Shown here one piece after another: positions 53,065-62,332 of a stretch of DNA of 64,000 nt. Each line of letters starts with the position of its first letter. The stretch's first letter is position 1. The DNA comes from Porticoccaceae bacterium (GTDB taxonomy: Bacteria > Pseudomonadota > Gammaproteobacteria > Pseudomonadales > Porticoccaceae): NCBI GenBank assembly GCA_018069525.1, contig JAGPUQ010000026.1:1-64000 (forward strand), read 5' to 3'. The position numbers and the translations under genes were made by a program. The notes under the pieces were generated by a model. That model worked only from the letters and a program-made list of their open reading frames with translations, was not told the DNA's origin and made no database searches.

Positions 53065-54894
53065 TCAGAGGATGAGATGATCAATCATCAATTGCAGAGA
53101 GTCCCGCCCCCGATAGTGATTCACATCCAGCCGGTAAACCGCTGATATTTGCTGCGGTAAATCAAACGCCGTATCACCAGACCCCGCACCTGCATCACTA
53201 TCCCCCACGGTATTAAAGGCAATGGCATCCAATAAAGTATCGGGATCGTCGACCGGGCTCAAGGTCAACTTAAGATGCTTTTCTCCCACCACCCGCCATT
53301 GCGTCACGGTGAAATCACCGTAAAAACAAGGTTCGGGGAAGTGTTGCCCCCAGGGACCACCGGCGCGCAAAGCCTGAGCCGTATCGAAATCCAGTTCGCT
53401 GGCGGCCAGTTCACCATCGGTGGCAATTTGCCGATTAAGATCTTCCGGTGAGAGTAATTCGCTAACCACGGCGTCGAAGGCTTTGGCAAAGGCTTCAAGA
53501 TTCTCGATCGGCAGAGATAAACCGGCGGCGGCGGCGTGACCACCAAAACGAGAAATCAATCCGGGGTTACGGGTGGCAACGGCATCCAGTGCGTCGCGCA
53601 TATGCAACCCCGGAATAGAGCGGCCAGAGCCTTTTAAATCCGTATCTTTTAAGCCAGAGTCTTTTAAATCAGAGCCTGTTGAATCTAAATCACCACCGTA
53701 AGTATCAGCACAAGCAAACGCAATCACCGGGCGATGCAGTCGATCCTTTACCCGCGAAGCCAATAATCCAACTACGCCCTGATGCCAATCGGGATCAAAC
53801 AGACACAAACCTTTAGGGGCGTGTTCGACATCGAGATCGAGCTTGGCTAAATGTACCAGGGCCGCACGCTGCATATCGGCCTCGATAACGCGGCGGTCGC
53901 GGTTGATTTCGTCGAGTTGCACGGCCAAAGCTCGGGCTTCGAAGGGATCGTCTTCGAGTAAACACTGAATTCCGAGGGACATATCATCCAGGCGGCCCGC
54001 CGCATTCAACCGTGGCCCAACGGCAAAACCCAAATCTGAGGCCACCATGCGGCTGTGTTCCCGGTTAGCGATATCTAACAAGGCCAGAATACCGGGACGC
54101 GCCCGGCCCGCACGAATACGCTGTAAACCCTGATGCACCAAAATGCGATTGAGTTCGTCCAGGCCCACCACATCGGCCACCGTACCCAGTGCGACCAGGT
54201 CGAGCCAGGTTGCCATATTCGGCTCTACACCGCGCTCTTTGAACCAACCCTTATCGCGTAAGCGCGTACGCAGCGCGCTGAGCACATAAAATGCCACGCC
54301 CACACCTGCCAGATGCTTACTGGGAAACTGACAAGTGGCTTGATTGGGGTTGACGATGGCATCGGCAGCGGGCAACTCTGCGCCCGGCAGGTGGTGATCG
54401 GTGACCAGTACTCGAATCCCCGCCTGGTGGGCGGCGGCGACGCCGTCGATGCTGGAAATACCGTTATCAACCGTAATAATCAGGTCTGGGTTCTGCTGCT
54501 GCGCAAGGCCCACAATTCCCGGTGTTAAACCGTAACCGTACTCAAAGCGATTGGGCACCAGAAAATCAATATGCTGATAGCCCATCGCGCGCAGCGCCAA
54601 AATCATTAGCGCGGTACTGGTCGCACCATCAACGTCGTAGTCGCCAACAATTAAAATGGACCACTGTTCTGCTAGCGCCTCGCACAACAAATCCACCGCC
54701 GCACTCAAACCCGCCAAACTATCGGGCGGCGGCAAGCGGTCGAGACCGAGCTCTAACTCTTGCGCCGACGCAATGCCTCTTGCCGCATAAATACGCTGCA
54801 ATACGTTGGGTAATTCTGAACCAAAGACACCCGGTGGCACCGAAGTGTCACGAGGGCAGATTGAGGATTTTTCGTTGCTGCTTAATAAGCCCAT
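53065..54894 (-). CDS. recJ: Single-stranded-DNA-specific exonuclease RecJ
   Basis: 609-residue 5'-3' exonuclease of recombination and mismatch repair. The DHH domain has IVGDYDVDGATST, VDNGISS and VTDHHLPG; the DHHA1 domain has GSGRSIPGLHMRDAL and FGGHAAAAGLSL. Family length is normally about 575. Most of the excess is a 20-residue insertion of near-pentapeptide repeats (SDLKD-type, residues 402-421) made by four 15-bp repeats just before the conserved GSGRS, copying its own DLKGSGRS edge. The gene ends the conserved group hom-thrC-recJ. Confidence 0.95.
   Translation of the reverse strand: MGLLSSNEKSSICPRDTSVPPGVFGSELPNVLQRIYAARGIASAQELELGLDRLPPPDSLAGLSAAVDLLCEALAEQWSILIVGDYDVDGATSTALMILALRAMGYQHIDFLVPNRFEYGYGLTPGIVGLAQQQNPDLIITVDNGISSIDGVAAAHQAGIRVLVTDHHLPGAELPAADAIVNPNQATCQFPSKHLAGVGVAFYVLSALRTRLRDKGWFKERGVEPNMATWLDLVALGTVADVVGLDELNRILVHQGLQRIRAGRARPGILALLDIANREHSRMVASDLGFAVGPRLNAAGRLDDMSLGIQCLLEDDPFEARALAVQLDEINRDRRVIEADMQRAALVHLAKLDLDVEHAPKGLCLFDPDWHQGVVGLLASRVKDRLHRPVIAFACADTYGGDLDSTGSDLKDSGLKDTDLKGSGRSIPGLHMRDALDAVATRNPGLISRFGGHAAAAGLSLPIENLEAFAKAFDAVVSELLSPEDLNRQIATDGELAASELDFDTAQALRAGGPWGQHFPEPCFYGDFTVTQWRVVGEKHLKLTLSPVDDPDTLLDAIAFNTVGDSDAGAGSGDTAFDLPQQISAVYRLDVNHYRGRDSLQLMIDHLIL
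53631..53690. repeat. In-frame 15-bp tandem repeat, four copies, in recJ
   Basis: Units at 53631, 53646, 53661 and 53676, plus-strand consensus cttttaaatcagagc, encode SDLKD/GLKDT/DLKGS-type pentapeptides before the GSGRS motif. Confidence 0.92.
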
Positions 54895-54980
54895 TGCTTA
54901 TCCAAAAAAGTGTTCTCTAAAAATACTTCCCGAAAGGATATTTCCGGAACATATATTTCCAACAGGCAAATATTCAGGCG

Positions 54981-56387
54981 CTAGGCCCGAAGATTATCAG
55001 CAATAAACTGCTGTACGATGCCCCGGTCGTTTTTAAGGATTTGCACGCGTTCCTCGCGGTCAAATAAATCTGCCATGTGATGAGGCAGAGGTGGGTTGTG
55101 AGGGTACCCTGCTTTAATAACGGCTTCGGGGAATTTCGCCGGGTGAGCGGTGGCCAAAGCAATCATCGGGGTATTCAAATTCTTACGGCAGTGACGACCC
55201 GCCGCCACACCGATGGCACTATGGGGATCGAGCAAATAATCACTCGCCTCGTATTCACTGCGAATAATATCGATGGTGCCCGCATCGTCCAGGCGATGAC
55301 TAGCGAATACGGTTTTCGCTTGCTGCAAAGCGTCCGGCTTAAGGCTTACCCCTTCATCGCGTTCGAGGGATGACATTAATTGGTTCAAAGCCACACCGTC
55401 TCGACCGTAGAGATCAAATAACAAACGCTCAAAATTGCTCGACACCATAATATCCATGCTGGGCGACAGCGTATGCTGAAGCGCGTGCTGGCTATAATCG
55501 TTGCCGCTTATAACTCGATGCAAAATATCATTCGCATTGGTGCCAATCACCAACTGCTCAATCGGCAAACCCATTTTTCGAGCCAGATAGCCGGCAAAAA
55601 TATCGCCGAAATTTCCGGTGGGCACGGCAAAGGATACCGGACGATGCGGCGCGCCCACGGCTAGAGCCGCCCAAAAATAGTAGACGATCTGGGCCATAAT
55701 TCGCGCCCAGTTAATGGAGTTAACCGCCACCAGTTGTCGTCCTTCGGGCAAAAACGACTGATCGCCAAAACTGGCCTTAACCATGCGTTGGCAATCGTCA
55801 AAATTGCCTTCCAGTGCAATATTATGAATATTGTCTTCCAACACGGTGGTCATCTGACGGCGTTGCACGTCGGAAACCCGCTGGTGCGGATGTAAAATAA
55901 ACATATCGATATTTTTACAGCGGCGACAGCCTTCAATGGCAGCGGAGCCGGTATCACCGGAAGTCGCGCCCATAATCACAACTTTTTGGTCGCGCTGACC
56001 GAGAATGTAATCGAGTAAATGACCTAAAAACTGTAAGGCGAAATCTTTAAAGGCCAGCGTTGGGCCGTGAAACAATTCCAAAACCCATTCGTTATGCCCG
56101 CTTTGTACTAGCGGCGCAATGGCGCGGTGGCGAAAGGTATCGTCATTGTAAGACGCATCGATAATACGTTTAAGCTCGACCTCGGGGATACTGTCACCGA
56201 CGAAAGGCGCCATCACTTTATAGGCCAACTCTCCGTAGCTTAAACCCTTCCAGGAGGCGATTTCCTCAGCGCTAAACTCCGGCACAGTTTGCGGCACAAA
56301 TAAACCGCCGTCAGGTGCCAGGCCGGTTAGCACGACGTCGTCAAAATTTTGTGCTGCGGTTCCGCCACGGGTACTGATGTATTTCAT
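54981..56387 (-). CDS. thrC: Threonine synthase
   Basis: 468-residue PLP enzyme that converts O-phosphohomoserine to threonine. The PLP lysine lies in GPTLAFKDFALQF; GATSGDTGSAAIEG and VPTGNFGDIFAGY are conserved phosphate-binding segments. The ATG at 56387 (MKYISTRGG) is chosen for AGGAAA upstream and the family start; the longer frame to 56408 is not. It follows hom on the same strand. The hom-thrC spacer is a run of 12-bp repeats. Confidence 0.96.
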   Translation of the reverse strand: MKYISTRGGTAAQNFDDVVLTGLAPDGGLFVPQTVPEFSAEEIASWKGLSYGELAYKVMAPFVGDSIPEVELKRIIDASYNDDTFRHRAIAPLVQSGHNEWVLELFHGPTLAFKDFALQFLGHLLDYILGQRDQKVVIMGATSGDTGSAAIEGCRRCKNIDMFILHPHQRVSDVQRRQMTTVLEDNIHNIALEGNFDDCQRMVKASFGDQSFLPEGRQLVAVNSINWARIMAQIVYYFWAALAVGAPHRPVSFAVPTGNFGDIFAGYLARKMGLPIEQLVIGTNANDILHRVISGNDYSQHALQHTLSPSMDIMVSSNFERLLFDLYGRDGVALNQLMSSLERDEGVSLKPDALQQAKTVFASHRLDDAGTIDIIRSEYEASDYLLDPHSAIGVAAGRHCRKNLNTPMIALATAHPAKFPEAVIKAGYPHNPPLPHHMADLFDREERVQILKNDRGIVQQFIADNLRA

Positions 56388-56428
56388 TGATTTTTTCCTG
56401 AGCGACACACGCTTGCGACGCTTATTTT

Positions 56429-56501
56429 ATTACCTTCAAACCTGCCTTCAAATCTGCCTTCAAACTTACCGTCAAATTTGGTTTCAAGCTTGCCATCAAA
56501 A
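56429..56501. repeat. 12-13-bp tandem repeat, six copies, after the hom stop
   Basis: Units at 56429, 56441, 56453, 56465, 56477 and 56489, consensus cctgccttcaaa. They adjoin the hom stop (56502-56504), and a related tctgcccatcaag lies within the last hom codons. Confidence 0.9.
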
Positions 56502-57821
56502 TCAGGTCTGCCCATCAAGCCCATCCTTGCGAATGTGTACCACAGACCCAACCACGGATTCCAGAGCTTCGATTTCCGTCAACGCCGCACGCAAATTGCT
56601 TTCAAGAGTTTCGTTGGTCAACATTATAAGCGGCACTCTATCCTCGCCGGGGCGCGGTTCTTTTTGAATCAAGGCTTCAATACTAATACCGCGAGCACTC
56701 ATAATCGTCGCCAGTTGCGACAGCACACCCGGCTTATCGAGGGCCGATACGCGTAAATAATGGGCGCTCACGGTATCTGCAATCGCCAGTACACCGGGAT
56801 CGCGCAAGGCATCGACGGCCACGCCTAAAGGCGATGCCGGTACCAGCGATGACGGCGACTGCGCAACGCTCGCTCGTGCAATTTCAATAATATCGGCCAC
56901 TACCGCAGAGGCCGTAGGCTCGGCTCCCGCTCCCGCTCCGTAGTATAAAGTGGGGCCCACGGCATCGCCTTTTACCATCACCGCGTTCATCACGCCGTTA
57001 ACTTGAGCAATCAAACATTCTTCCGGCACCAGCGTGGGGTGAACGCGTAGCTCAACGCCCTGCTCGCGCTGTCGAGCAATACCTAAATGCTTAATGCGAT
57101 AACCCAATTCCTCGGCGTAGACCACATCTTCCGGGGCAATCTCGCTAATCCCTTCGGTATAGACTGCATCAAAACGCAGCGGCATACCAAAAGCCAGCGC
57201 CGCCAAAATCACTAATTTATGAGCGGCATCAATGCCCTCAACATCGAAGGTGGGATCGGCCTCGGCATAACCCAAAGCCTGGGCTTCGGCCAATACATCG
57301 GCAAAGTCACGGCCTTTATCGCGCATTTCGGTAAGAATAAAATTGCCGGTGCCGTTGATAATGCCGGCCACCCACTCGATACGATTAGCCGACAGGCCAT
57401 CGCGCAGTGCTTTAATAATAGGGATACCACCGGCCACCGCCGCCTCGAAGGCAACCGTGACGCCCTGCTCGCGAGCGGCGGCAAAAATCTCGTTACCGTG
57501 CTCGGCAATAAGCGCTTTGTTGGCCGTAACCACATGCTTGCCGCTGGCAATCGCCGCCAATACTAATTCTCGGGCCACGGTGGAACCGCCGATCAGCTCG
57601 ACAACAATATCAACATCGGGGTTTGTGGCCACGGCAAAGACATCCGCAACTACGGGAATCTTGTCACTATCACAATCAGGATTGACGCTGCGAGCGCCGA
57701 TTTGAACAATTTGGATATCAGTGCCAGCGCGAGCCGCACACAAATCAGCGTTGCGACGCAGCACATTAACCGTGCCGCCACCGACCGTCCCCAACCCGCA
57801 AATACCCACCCTTACCGACAT
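56502..57821 (-). CDS. hom: Homoserine dehydrogenase
   Basis: 439-residue NAD(P)-dependent enzyme that reduces aspartate semialdehyde to homoserine for threonine and methionine. The Rossmann motif is GICGLGTVGGGTV; ANKALIAEHG, GIPIIKALRDGLSANRIEWVAGIINGTGNFIL and ADPTFDVEGIDAAHKLVILA are active-site segments. A C-terminal ACT domain at about 350-425 allows feedback control. Unlike E. coli ThrA it is not fused to aspartokinase. It lies between dsbC and thrC. Confidence 0.96.
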   Translation of the reverse strand: MSVRVGICGLGTVGGGTVNVLRRNADLCAARAGTDIQIVQIGARSVNPDCDSDKIPVVADVFAVATNPDVDIVVELIGGSTVARELVLAAIASGKHVVTANKALIAEHGNEIFAAAREQGVTVAFEAAVAGGIPIIKALRDGLSANRIEWVAGIINGTGNFILTEMRDKGRDFADVLAEAQALGYAEADPTFDVEGIDAAHKLVILAALAFGMPLRFDAVYTEGISEIAPEDVVYAEELGYRIKHLGIARQREQGVELRVHPTLVPEECLIAQVNGVMNAVMVKGDAVGPTLYYGAGAGAEPTASAVVADIIEIARASVAQSPSSLVPASPLGVAVDALRDPGVLAIADTVSAHYLRVSALDKPGVLSQLATIMSARGISIEALIQKEPRPGEDRVPLIMLTNETLESNLRAALTEIEALESVVGSVVHIRKDGLDGQT

Positions 57822-57960
57822 GCTCTGCCCTCAAAGCCCTAGCTTGAAAAAATGAGGGCCACCTTAAAGGCGCTGCGAACGACTGTCAACGCGCGCCCAT
57901 ACCCGATGCATACCCGATGAAAGCCTGGCGCTGACCCAGTTCAGTCCTGGCTTAGTTCCT

Positions 57961-58722
57961 TTAAAGCCCCAAAAGACGCACAAAATCGGCGGTGGTGCGA
58001 TAACCCGGAATCAAAGTTCCGTCGTTAAGCACAATAGCGGGGGTGCCATTAACCCCCATTTCGGCTCCCAGTAGATACTGTGCGGCAACCGGATTGCCCT
58101 CGCACAAATTCTCCTCAATGGCGATACCGTTTTTAAGTTGCGATAACGCTGCCCTTTGATCTTTCGCACACCAGGCAGAGACAATTTTTTTATACGACGG
58201 CGAATCAATTCCCGCGCGGGGAAACGCCAGATAACGCACTTCTATCCCGGCGGCATTTAACTGCGGCACGTCCTGATGTAGCTTGCGGCAAAACCCGCAA
58301 TCTACATCGGTGAAAACATTCAGCACGCCGCGAGTCTCCGCTGCGGGGCTAAAGATAATCATGTCATTAAGATCCAGCGCAGCAATGCGTTCGGCCCGCA
58401 TCCCCACCTGCTCCATATCGCGCACATTGACCATCAGGCCGGGGCGAACCTGATACAACGAACCGTCAAAAAAGTACTCGCCCTGATTCACTACATACAG
58501 CAAGGGTCCATTTTCTACCTGCACTTGATGAATACCCGGAAGAGGACTGGTCTCCACACTCAAATACACCAGATCAGACCGCGCGGACTGCAAGCGCGCG
58601 ATAATTGCCGCCGACACCTCTGGAGTAACAGAACGAGAATCAGCAGCGGACTTGTCTGCCGCCAGTACCCCCAGGCCAAAACAAAACAAGCCTATCGAGG
58701 CAACAACAGAGAATAATTTCAC
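57961..58722 (-). CDS. dsbC: Thiol:disulfide interchange protein DsbC
   Basis: 253-residue periplasmic disulfide isomerase. A signal peptide (to about residue 21), a dimerisation domain, and a Trx domain with CGFC (Cys142, Cys145) in FTDVDCGFCRKLH are clear. A second Cys pair (WCAKD, ENLCEG) gives the structural disulfide, and NGTPAIVLNDG has the cis-Pro. The start is GTG at 58722 with AAGGAA six bases upstream. It is in the conserved xerD-dsbC-hom order. Confidence 0.95.
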   Translation of the reverse strand: MKLFSVVASIGLFCFGLGVLAADKSAADSRSVTPEVSAAIIARLQSARSDLVYLSVETSPLPGIHQVQVENGPLLYVVNQGEYFFDGSLYQVRPGLMVNVRDMEQVGMRAERIAALDLNDMIIFSPAAETRGVLNVFTDVDCGFCRKLHQDVPQLNAAGIEVRYLAFPRAGIDSPSYKKIVSAWCAKDQRAALSQLKNGIAIEENLCEGNPVAAQYLLGAEMGVNGTPAIVLNDGTLIPGYRTTADFVRLLGL

Positions 58723-58850
58723 AGGACTTTCCTTTAGGTATGAGGCTGGTATTTAGCAGCGAGACGAGTAACTTGGATTATAGCCGCAGACGGGGGTTCC
58801 CTTCTAATCGATATCACTTAGCCTAATAGGATCTAAGGGGCTTAGCAAAA

Positions 58851-59786
58851 TCAACCACGAGGGTGGTGCTGGCTATGGAGTTCTTGCATACGACTCTGGG
58901 CAACGTGAGTATAGATTTGTGTGGTAGAGAGATCACTGTGGCCCAACAATAGCTGCACCACCCGTAAATCAGCGCCGCGATTGATCAAATGCGTGGCAAA
59001 TGCGTGGCGTAAAGTATGCGGCGATAATGGCTTGTCGATACCGGCAACAGCGGCCCAGTGTTTAATACGATACCAAAAGGTTTGTCGCGTCATCGCCTTA
59101 CCGCGCTTGCTAGGGAACAGCGCATCGCTCTGCCTCCCCGCGAGCAAGTCCAAACGCGCACCCGCAATAAAACTTTGCAGGCAATGCAGCGCTTCCTCGC
59201 CCATGGGCACTAAGCGTTCTTTATCACCTTTACCGGTAACTCGTACCACGCCCTGGCGTAAATTCACTTGATTAACGGTAAGGCCGGTCAATTCACTCAC
59301 CCGCAAACCCGTCGCGTAGAGCAGCTCTAGCATGGTGCGATCGCGCATTGCTAGCGGGTCTTCTATCACAGGGGAGCCTGCCGTCGAATCATTCCCGGAG
59401 CCACCTTGCCTGGGAGCTTCAAGCAAGCGGTCAACCTCCGCTTCGGTCAAGGTCTTGGGTAAAGGCCGACCCAGCTTGGGACTGGAAATCGTCACCACCG
59501 GATTGTCCTGTAACTTACCTTCGCGCACCTGGTACTGATAAAAGCCGCGTAAACACGACAGCCCCCGCGACACCGAACGCGAGCTTGCCTTAGCTTCATA
59601 GCGATAAGCCAGATACCCTTGCACGCCGGCAGCATCGGCTTGCATTAAATCCTCACCCCGTTTTATCAACCAGGCTTCAAACGCGCATAAATCGAGACGA
59701 TAGGCACTTAAGCTATTCTCGCTCAGACCTTTTTCCAGCCACAGCGCCGTTAGATAACTATCGATCACAGGGCTGATTTCGCTCAT
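58851..59786 (-). CDS. xerD: Tyrosine recombinase XerD
   Basis: 311-residue recombinase that with XerC resolves chromosome dimers at dif. The catalytic set is Arg162 (GLRVSELTGL), Lys186, His257 and Arg260 (HTLRHAFATH), His283 (LGHSDLSTTQ) and Tyr292 (IYTH). An N-terminal SAM-like DNA-binding domain precedes. It has about 13 residues more than E. coli XerD, chiefly a Gly/Ser-rich loop at residues 126-146. Its place beside dsbC is conserved, so this is housekeeping XerD and not a mobile integrase. Confidence 0.95.
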   Translation of the reverse strand: MSEISPVIDSYLTALWLEKGLSENSLSAYRLDLCAFEAWLIKRGEDLMQADAAGVQGYLAYRYEAKASSRSVSRGLSCLRGFYQYQVREGKLQDNPVVTISSPKLGRPLPKTLTEAEVDRLLEAPRQGGSGNDSTAGSPVIEDPLAMRDRTMLELLYATGLRVSELTGLTVNQVNLRQGVVRVTGKGDKERLVPMGEEALHCLQSFIAGARLDLLAGRQSDALFPSKRGKAMTRQTFWYRIKHWAAVAGIDKPLSPHTLRHAFATHLINRGADLRVVQLLLGHSDLSTTQIYTHVAQSRMQELHSQHHPRG

Positions 59787-59864
59787 CTACTGTTCTCTTA
59801 TCTACTTAAAGACCTTCTCATAAGATCTACTCGGAAAATCTTCTCGATAGCCGACTGTGGATGC

Positions 59865-61151
59865 TTACTTCTCTTTGCGCTTAATCTGCTTAATCATCCC
59901 GCCGACAAAAAACTGCAACATGCCAGACAGCGGCGACAGATTCCAGTCAACAGAGCCACCCTTCCCCATGCGGTCAATTTGAGTGGCGTGCCAACCCACA
60001 TCGGCAAAGCTATTCAAGACCCGGATACGGCGATTATCACTAGCCGGGCTGAACCAGCGTTTACCCAGGGCTATATTTTTTGTCGCAATGCGCGCCGAGG
60101 TGACGCTGCCATCGAGAATATGATTGGCCAAATTCGGCTCCGACGACAGCGGGCGGCCCAAACCCACCAGGTCAGTCACGCCGCTGGCAACGGCTTCCTC
60201 CATACCTTCCACGGTACGAAAGCCCCCAGACACCATCAAAGGCACATCGCATTGCTGGCGGATTTTTCGTGCCATATCGATAAAATAGGCTTCGCGTTTA
60301 GCCGATGCCGCCGATATCACCTTCTCGCCTTCCGCTGTGGCACCGCCCTCTTCGTCGAATACAGCCATTTGTTCGTAAGTGCCACCAGACAACTCGATTA
60401 AATCGACGCTCTCCTGCTGTAACCATTGAATCACCGTGCGCGAATTTTCTTCGGAGAACCCGCCTTTTTGAAAATCTGAAGAATTTAATTTCACGCTGAT
60501 GGGAAAGTCCGGGCCGACGCTGGCGCGTATCGCGCGCACGCTCTCAAGCAAAAAACGTGCGCGATTCTCCAACGACCCACCCCATTGATCTGTGCGTTTA
60601 TTCACCAGTGGTGATAAAAACTCGCTGATCAAATAACCGTGAGCACCGTGCAATTGCACGCCGGTAAAACCGGCTTTTTTAGCGATTTCGGCGGTGCGCA
60701 CAAAGCGCTGAATAATATCCTGAATTTCATTTTCTTCCAGCGCACGGGGCTGGCCGTGAACCCAGAGCATTTCGACTTTGATGGGCGACGGCGCCACCGG
60801 CTTGCGGGATACGTAGATAGGTGACTGCCGTCCCGGATGACTAATCTGCATCCACAACTGCGTGTCGTTGCTCGTACCGGCTACGGCCCAGGCGCGCAGC
60901 TGGTCTATAGAGCGTTCATCCTCCAACACCACATTGCCCGGGCGCTCTAAATAGCGTCTATCCACCATCACATTGCCGGTCACCGACAAGCCAATACCGC
61001 CGTCGGCCCAACGGCGATACATTCGCGCAAGCTCGGGCGTGGGGTTATCCCATAGGTCGGCCAGGCCTTCGGTCATCGGCGCTTTGCCAATACGGTTTTT
61101 AATAGTTACACCACAGGGCAGTGTAAAAGGTTTGTTAAGAATACTACTCAA
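59865..61151 (-). CDS. NADH:flavin oxidoreductase, old yellow enzyme family
   Basis: 428-residue FMN-dependent TIM-barrel oxidoreductase. GVQLHGAHGYLISEFLSPLVNKRTD holds the substrate-binding His pair region, and DLIELSGGTYEQ and MVSGGFRT are FMN-binding segments. It likely reduces enones or similar activated alkenes. The start is TTG at 61151, supported by GGGAGA about seven bases upstream; the nearest ATG is out of frame. A C-terminal hydrophobic, basic tail could touch the membrane. Confidence 0.88.
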   Translation of the reverse strand: MSSILNKPFTLPCGVTIKNRIGKAPMTEGLADLWDNPTPELARMYRRWADGGIGLSVTGNVMVDRRYLERPGNVVLEDERSIDQLRAWAVAGTSNDTQLWMQISHPGRQSPIYVSRKPVAPSPIKVEMLWVHGQPRALEENEIQDIIQRFVRTAEIAKKAGFTGVQLHGAHGYLISEFLSPLVNKRTDQWGGSLENRARFLLESVRAIRASVGPDFPISVKLNSSDFQKGGFSEENSRTVIQWLQQESVDLIELSGGTYEQMAVFDEEGGATAEGEKVISAASAKREAYFIDMARKIRQQCDVPLMVSGGFRTVEGMEEAVASGVTDLVGLGRPLSSEPNLANHILDGSVTSARIATKNIALGKRWFSPASDNRRIRVLNSFADVGWHATQIDRMGKGGSVDWNLSPLSGMLQFFVGGMIKQIKRKEK

Positions 61152-61201
61152 AATACATTCTCCCGATCGTTAGTGTTAAAAATTCATCAATACCTGAACA
61201 T

Positions 61202-61224
61202 CGATACACCGATACACCGATACA
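61202..61224. repeat. 8-bp tandem repeat, three copies, between nadA and the OYE gene
   Basis: Copies of cgatacac start at 61202, 61210 and 61218 (the last partial) in the spacer 50 bases past the OYE start. Confidence 0.8.
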
Positions 61225-61258
61225 AAAAATCACAAAGTGCCCGCAGTGAGCCTTATAT

Positions 61259-62332
61259 TTAACCCTGTTCAGCCAACTGTTGCTCGCGGAAATCCAACAT
61301 GCGCTGCAAAGGCACCATCGCTTGCACGCCCAACAGCGGATCAACCTGCACTTCATTAAGCTGACCTTCCAGGGATTCCGCCAAATTACTCAGGTGGTTC
61401 ATAGCCATCCACGGGCAATTGGCGCAACTGCGGCAAGTCGCGCCATGACCCGCAGTCGGCGCAATAATTAATTCTTTATCCGGCGCACGTTGCTGCATTT
61501 TGTAAAAAATGCCTTCGTCGGTGGCGACGATGCACTGCTTATTGGGCAAGCTACGCGCCGCTTCTATTAATTGCGAGGTGGAACCCACGGCATCCGCAAT
61601 AGCAATAACATTTTCCGGAGACTCGGGATGTACCAAAATCGCAGCATCGGGATAAAGCTGTTTAAGATCCCGTAGGCCGCGCACTTTAAACTCCTCGTGC
61701 ACCACGCAACTACCATCCCACAACAACATATCGGCGCCGGTTTTTTTCTGCACGTAACTGCCTAGATGTTTGTCCGGTGCCCACAGAATTTTCTTGCCTT
61801 CGCTGTCGAGGTAATCCACCACATCCAGTGCAATACTGGAGGTCACTACCCAATCTGCCCGGGCTTTGACCGCCGCCGAGGTATTGGCGTAAACCACCAC
61901 GGTGCGATCCGGATGTTGATCGCAAAATTCGGCAAATTCATCTGCCGGGCAACCGATATCCAGGGAACAAGTCGCCTCTAATGTGGGCATCAACACGGTT
62001 TTTTCAGGGGTGAGGATTTTTGCGGTCTCGCCCATAAATTTGACTCCCGCCACTACTAATGTCGAGGCCGAATGCTGTTTGCCAAAGCGAGCCATTTCCA
62101 GGGAGTCCGAAACAATACCGCCGGTTTCCTCAGCCAATTGCTGAATCGCCGGATCGGTATAGTAATGCGCCACGATTACCGCGTCTTTCTCTACCAACAA
62201 GGCCTTGATACGATCGTAATACTGCGCCCGCTGTGCCGCGCTATCGCGAGGCTCTTTGCCCAGGCCATCCAAATGGCGCTCAACCGTTTCGCGAAAACGC
62301 TGACCATCGGCAATTTGTAGTTTCTGTGTCAT
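61259..62332 (-). CDS. nadA: Quinolinate synthase A
   Basis: 357-residue 4Fe-4S enzyme that condenses iminoaspartate with dihydroxyacetone phosphate to quinolinate for NAD. The three cluster cysteines appear to be in [21 protein letters not shown] and the C-terminal [10 protein letters not shown] region. [19 protein letters not shown] is the substrate-binding start, and HPESPEN is conserved. It matches the enterobacterial-length NadA. No nadB is nearby. The region upstream has four 15-bp repeats. Confidence 0.96.
   Translation of the reverse strand: MTQKLQIADGQRFRETVERHLDGLGKEPRDSAAQRAQYYDRIKALLVEKDAVIVAHYYTDPAIQQLAEETGGIVSDSLEMARFGKQHSASTLVVAGVKFMGETAKILTPEKTVLMPTLEATCSLDIGCPADEFAEFCDQHPDRTVVVYANTSAAVKARADWVVTSSIALDVVDYLDSEGKKILWAPDKHLGSYVQKKTGADMLLWDGSCVVHEEFKVRGLRDLKQLYPDAAILVHPESPENVIAIADAVGSTSQLIEAARSLPNKQCIVATDEGIFYKMQQRAPDKELIIAPTAGHGATCRSCANCPWMAMNHLSNLAESLEGQLNEVQVDPLLGVQAMVPLQRMLDFREQQLAEQG

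Noticed and set aside
58851..59786. Tyrosine recombinase as sign of a mobile element
   Set aside because: Sequence, length and position next to dsbC fit housekeeping XerD. No attachment-site duplication or cargo is seen.
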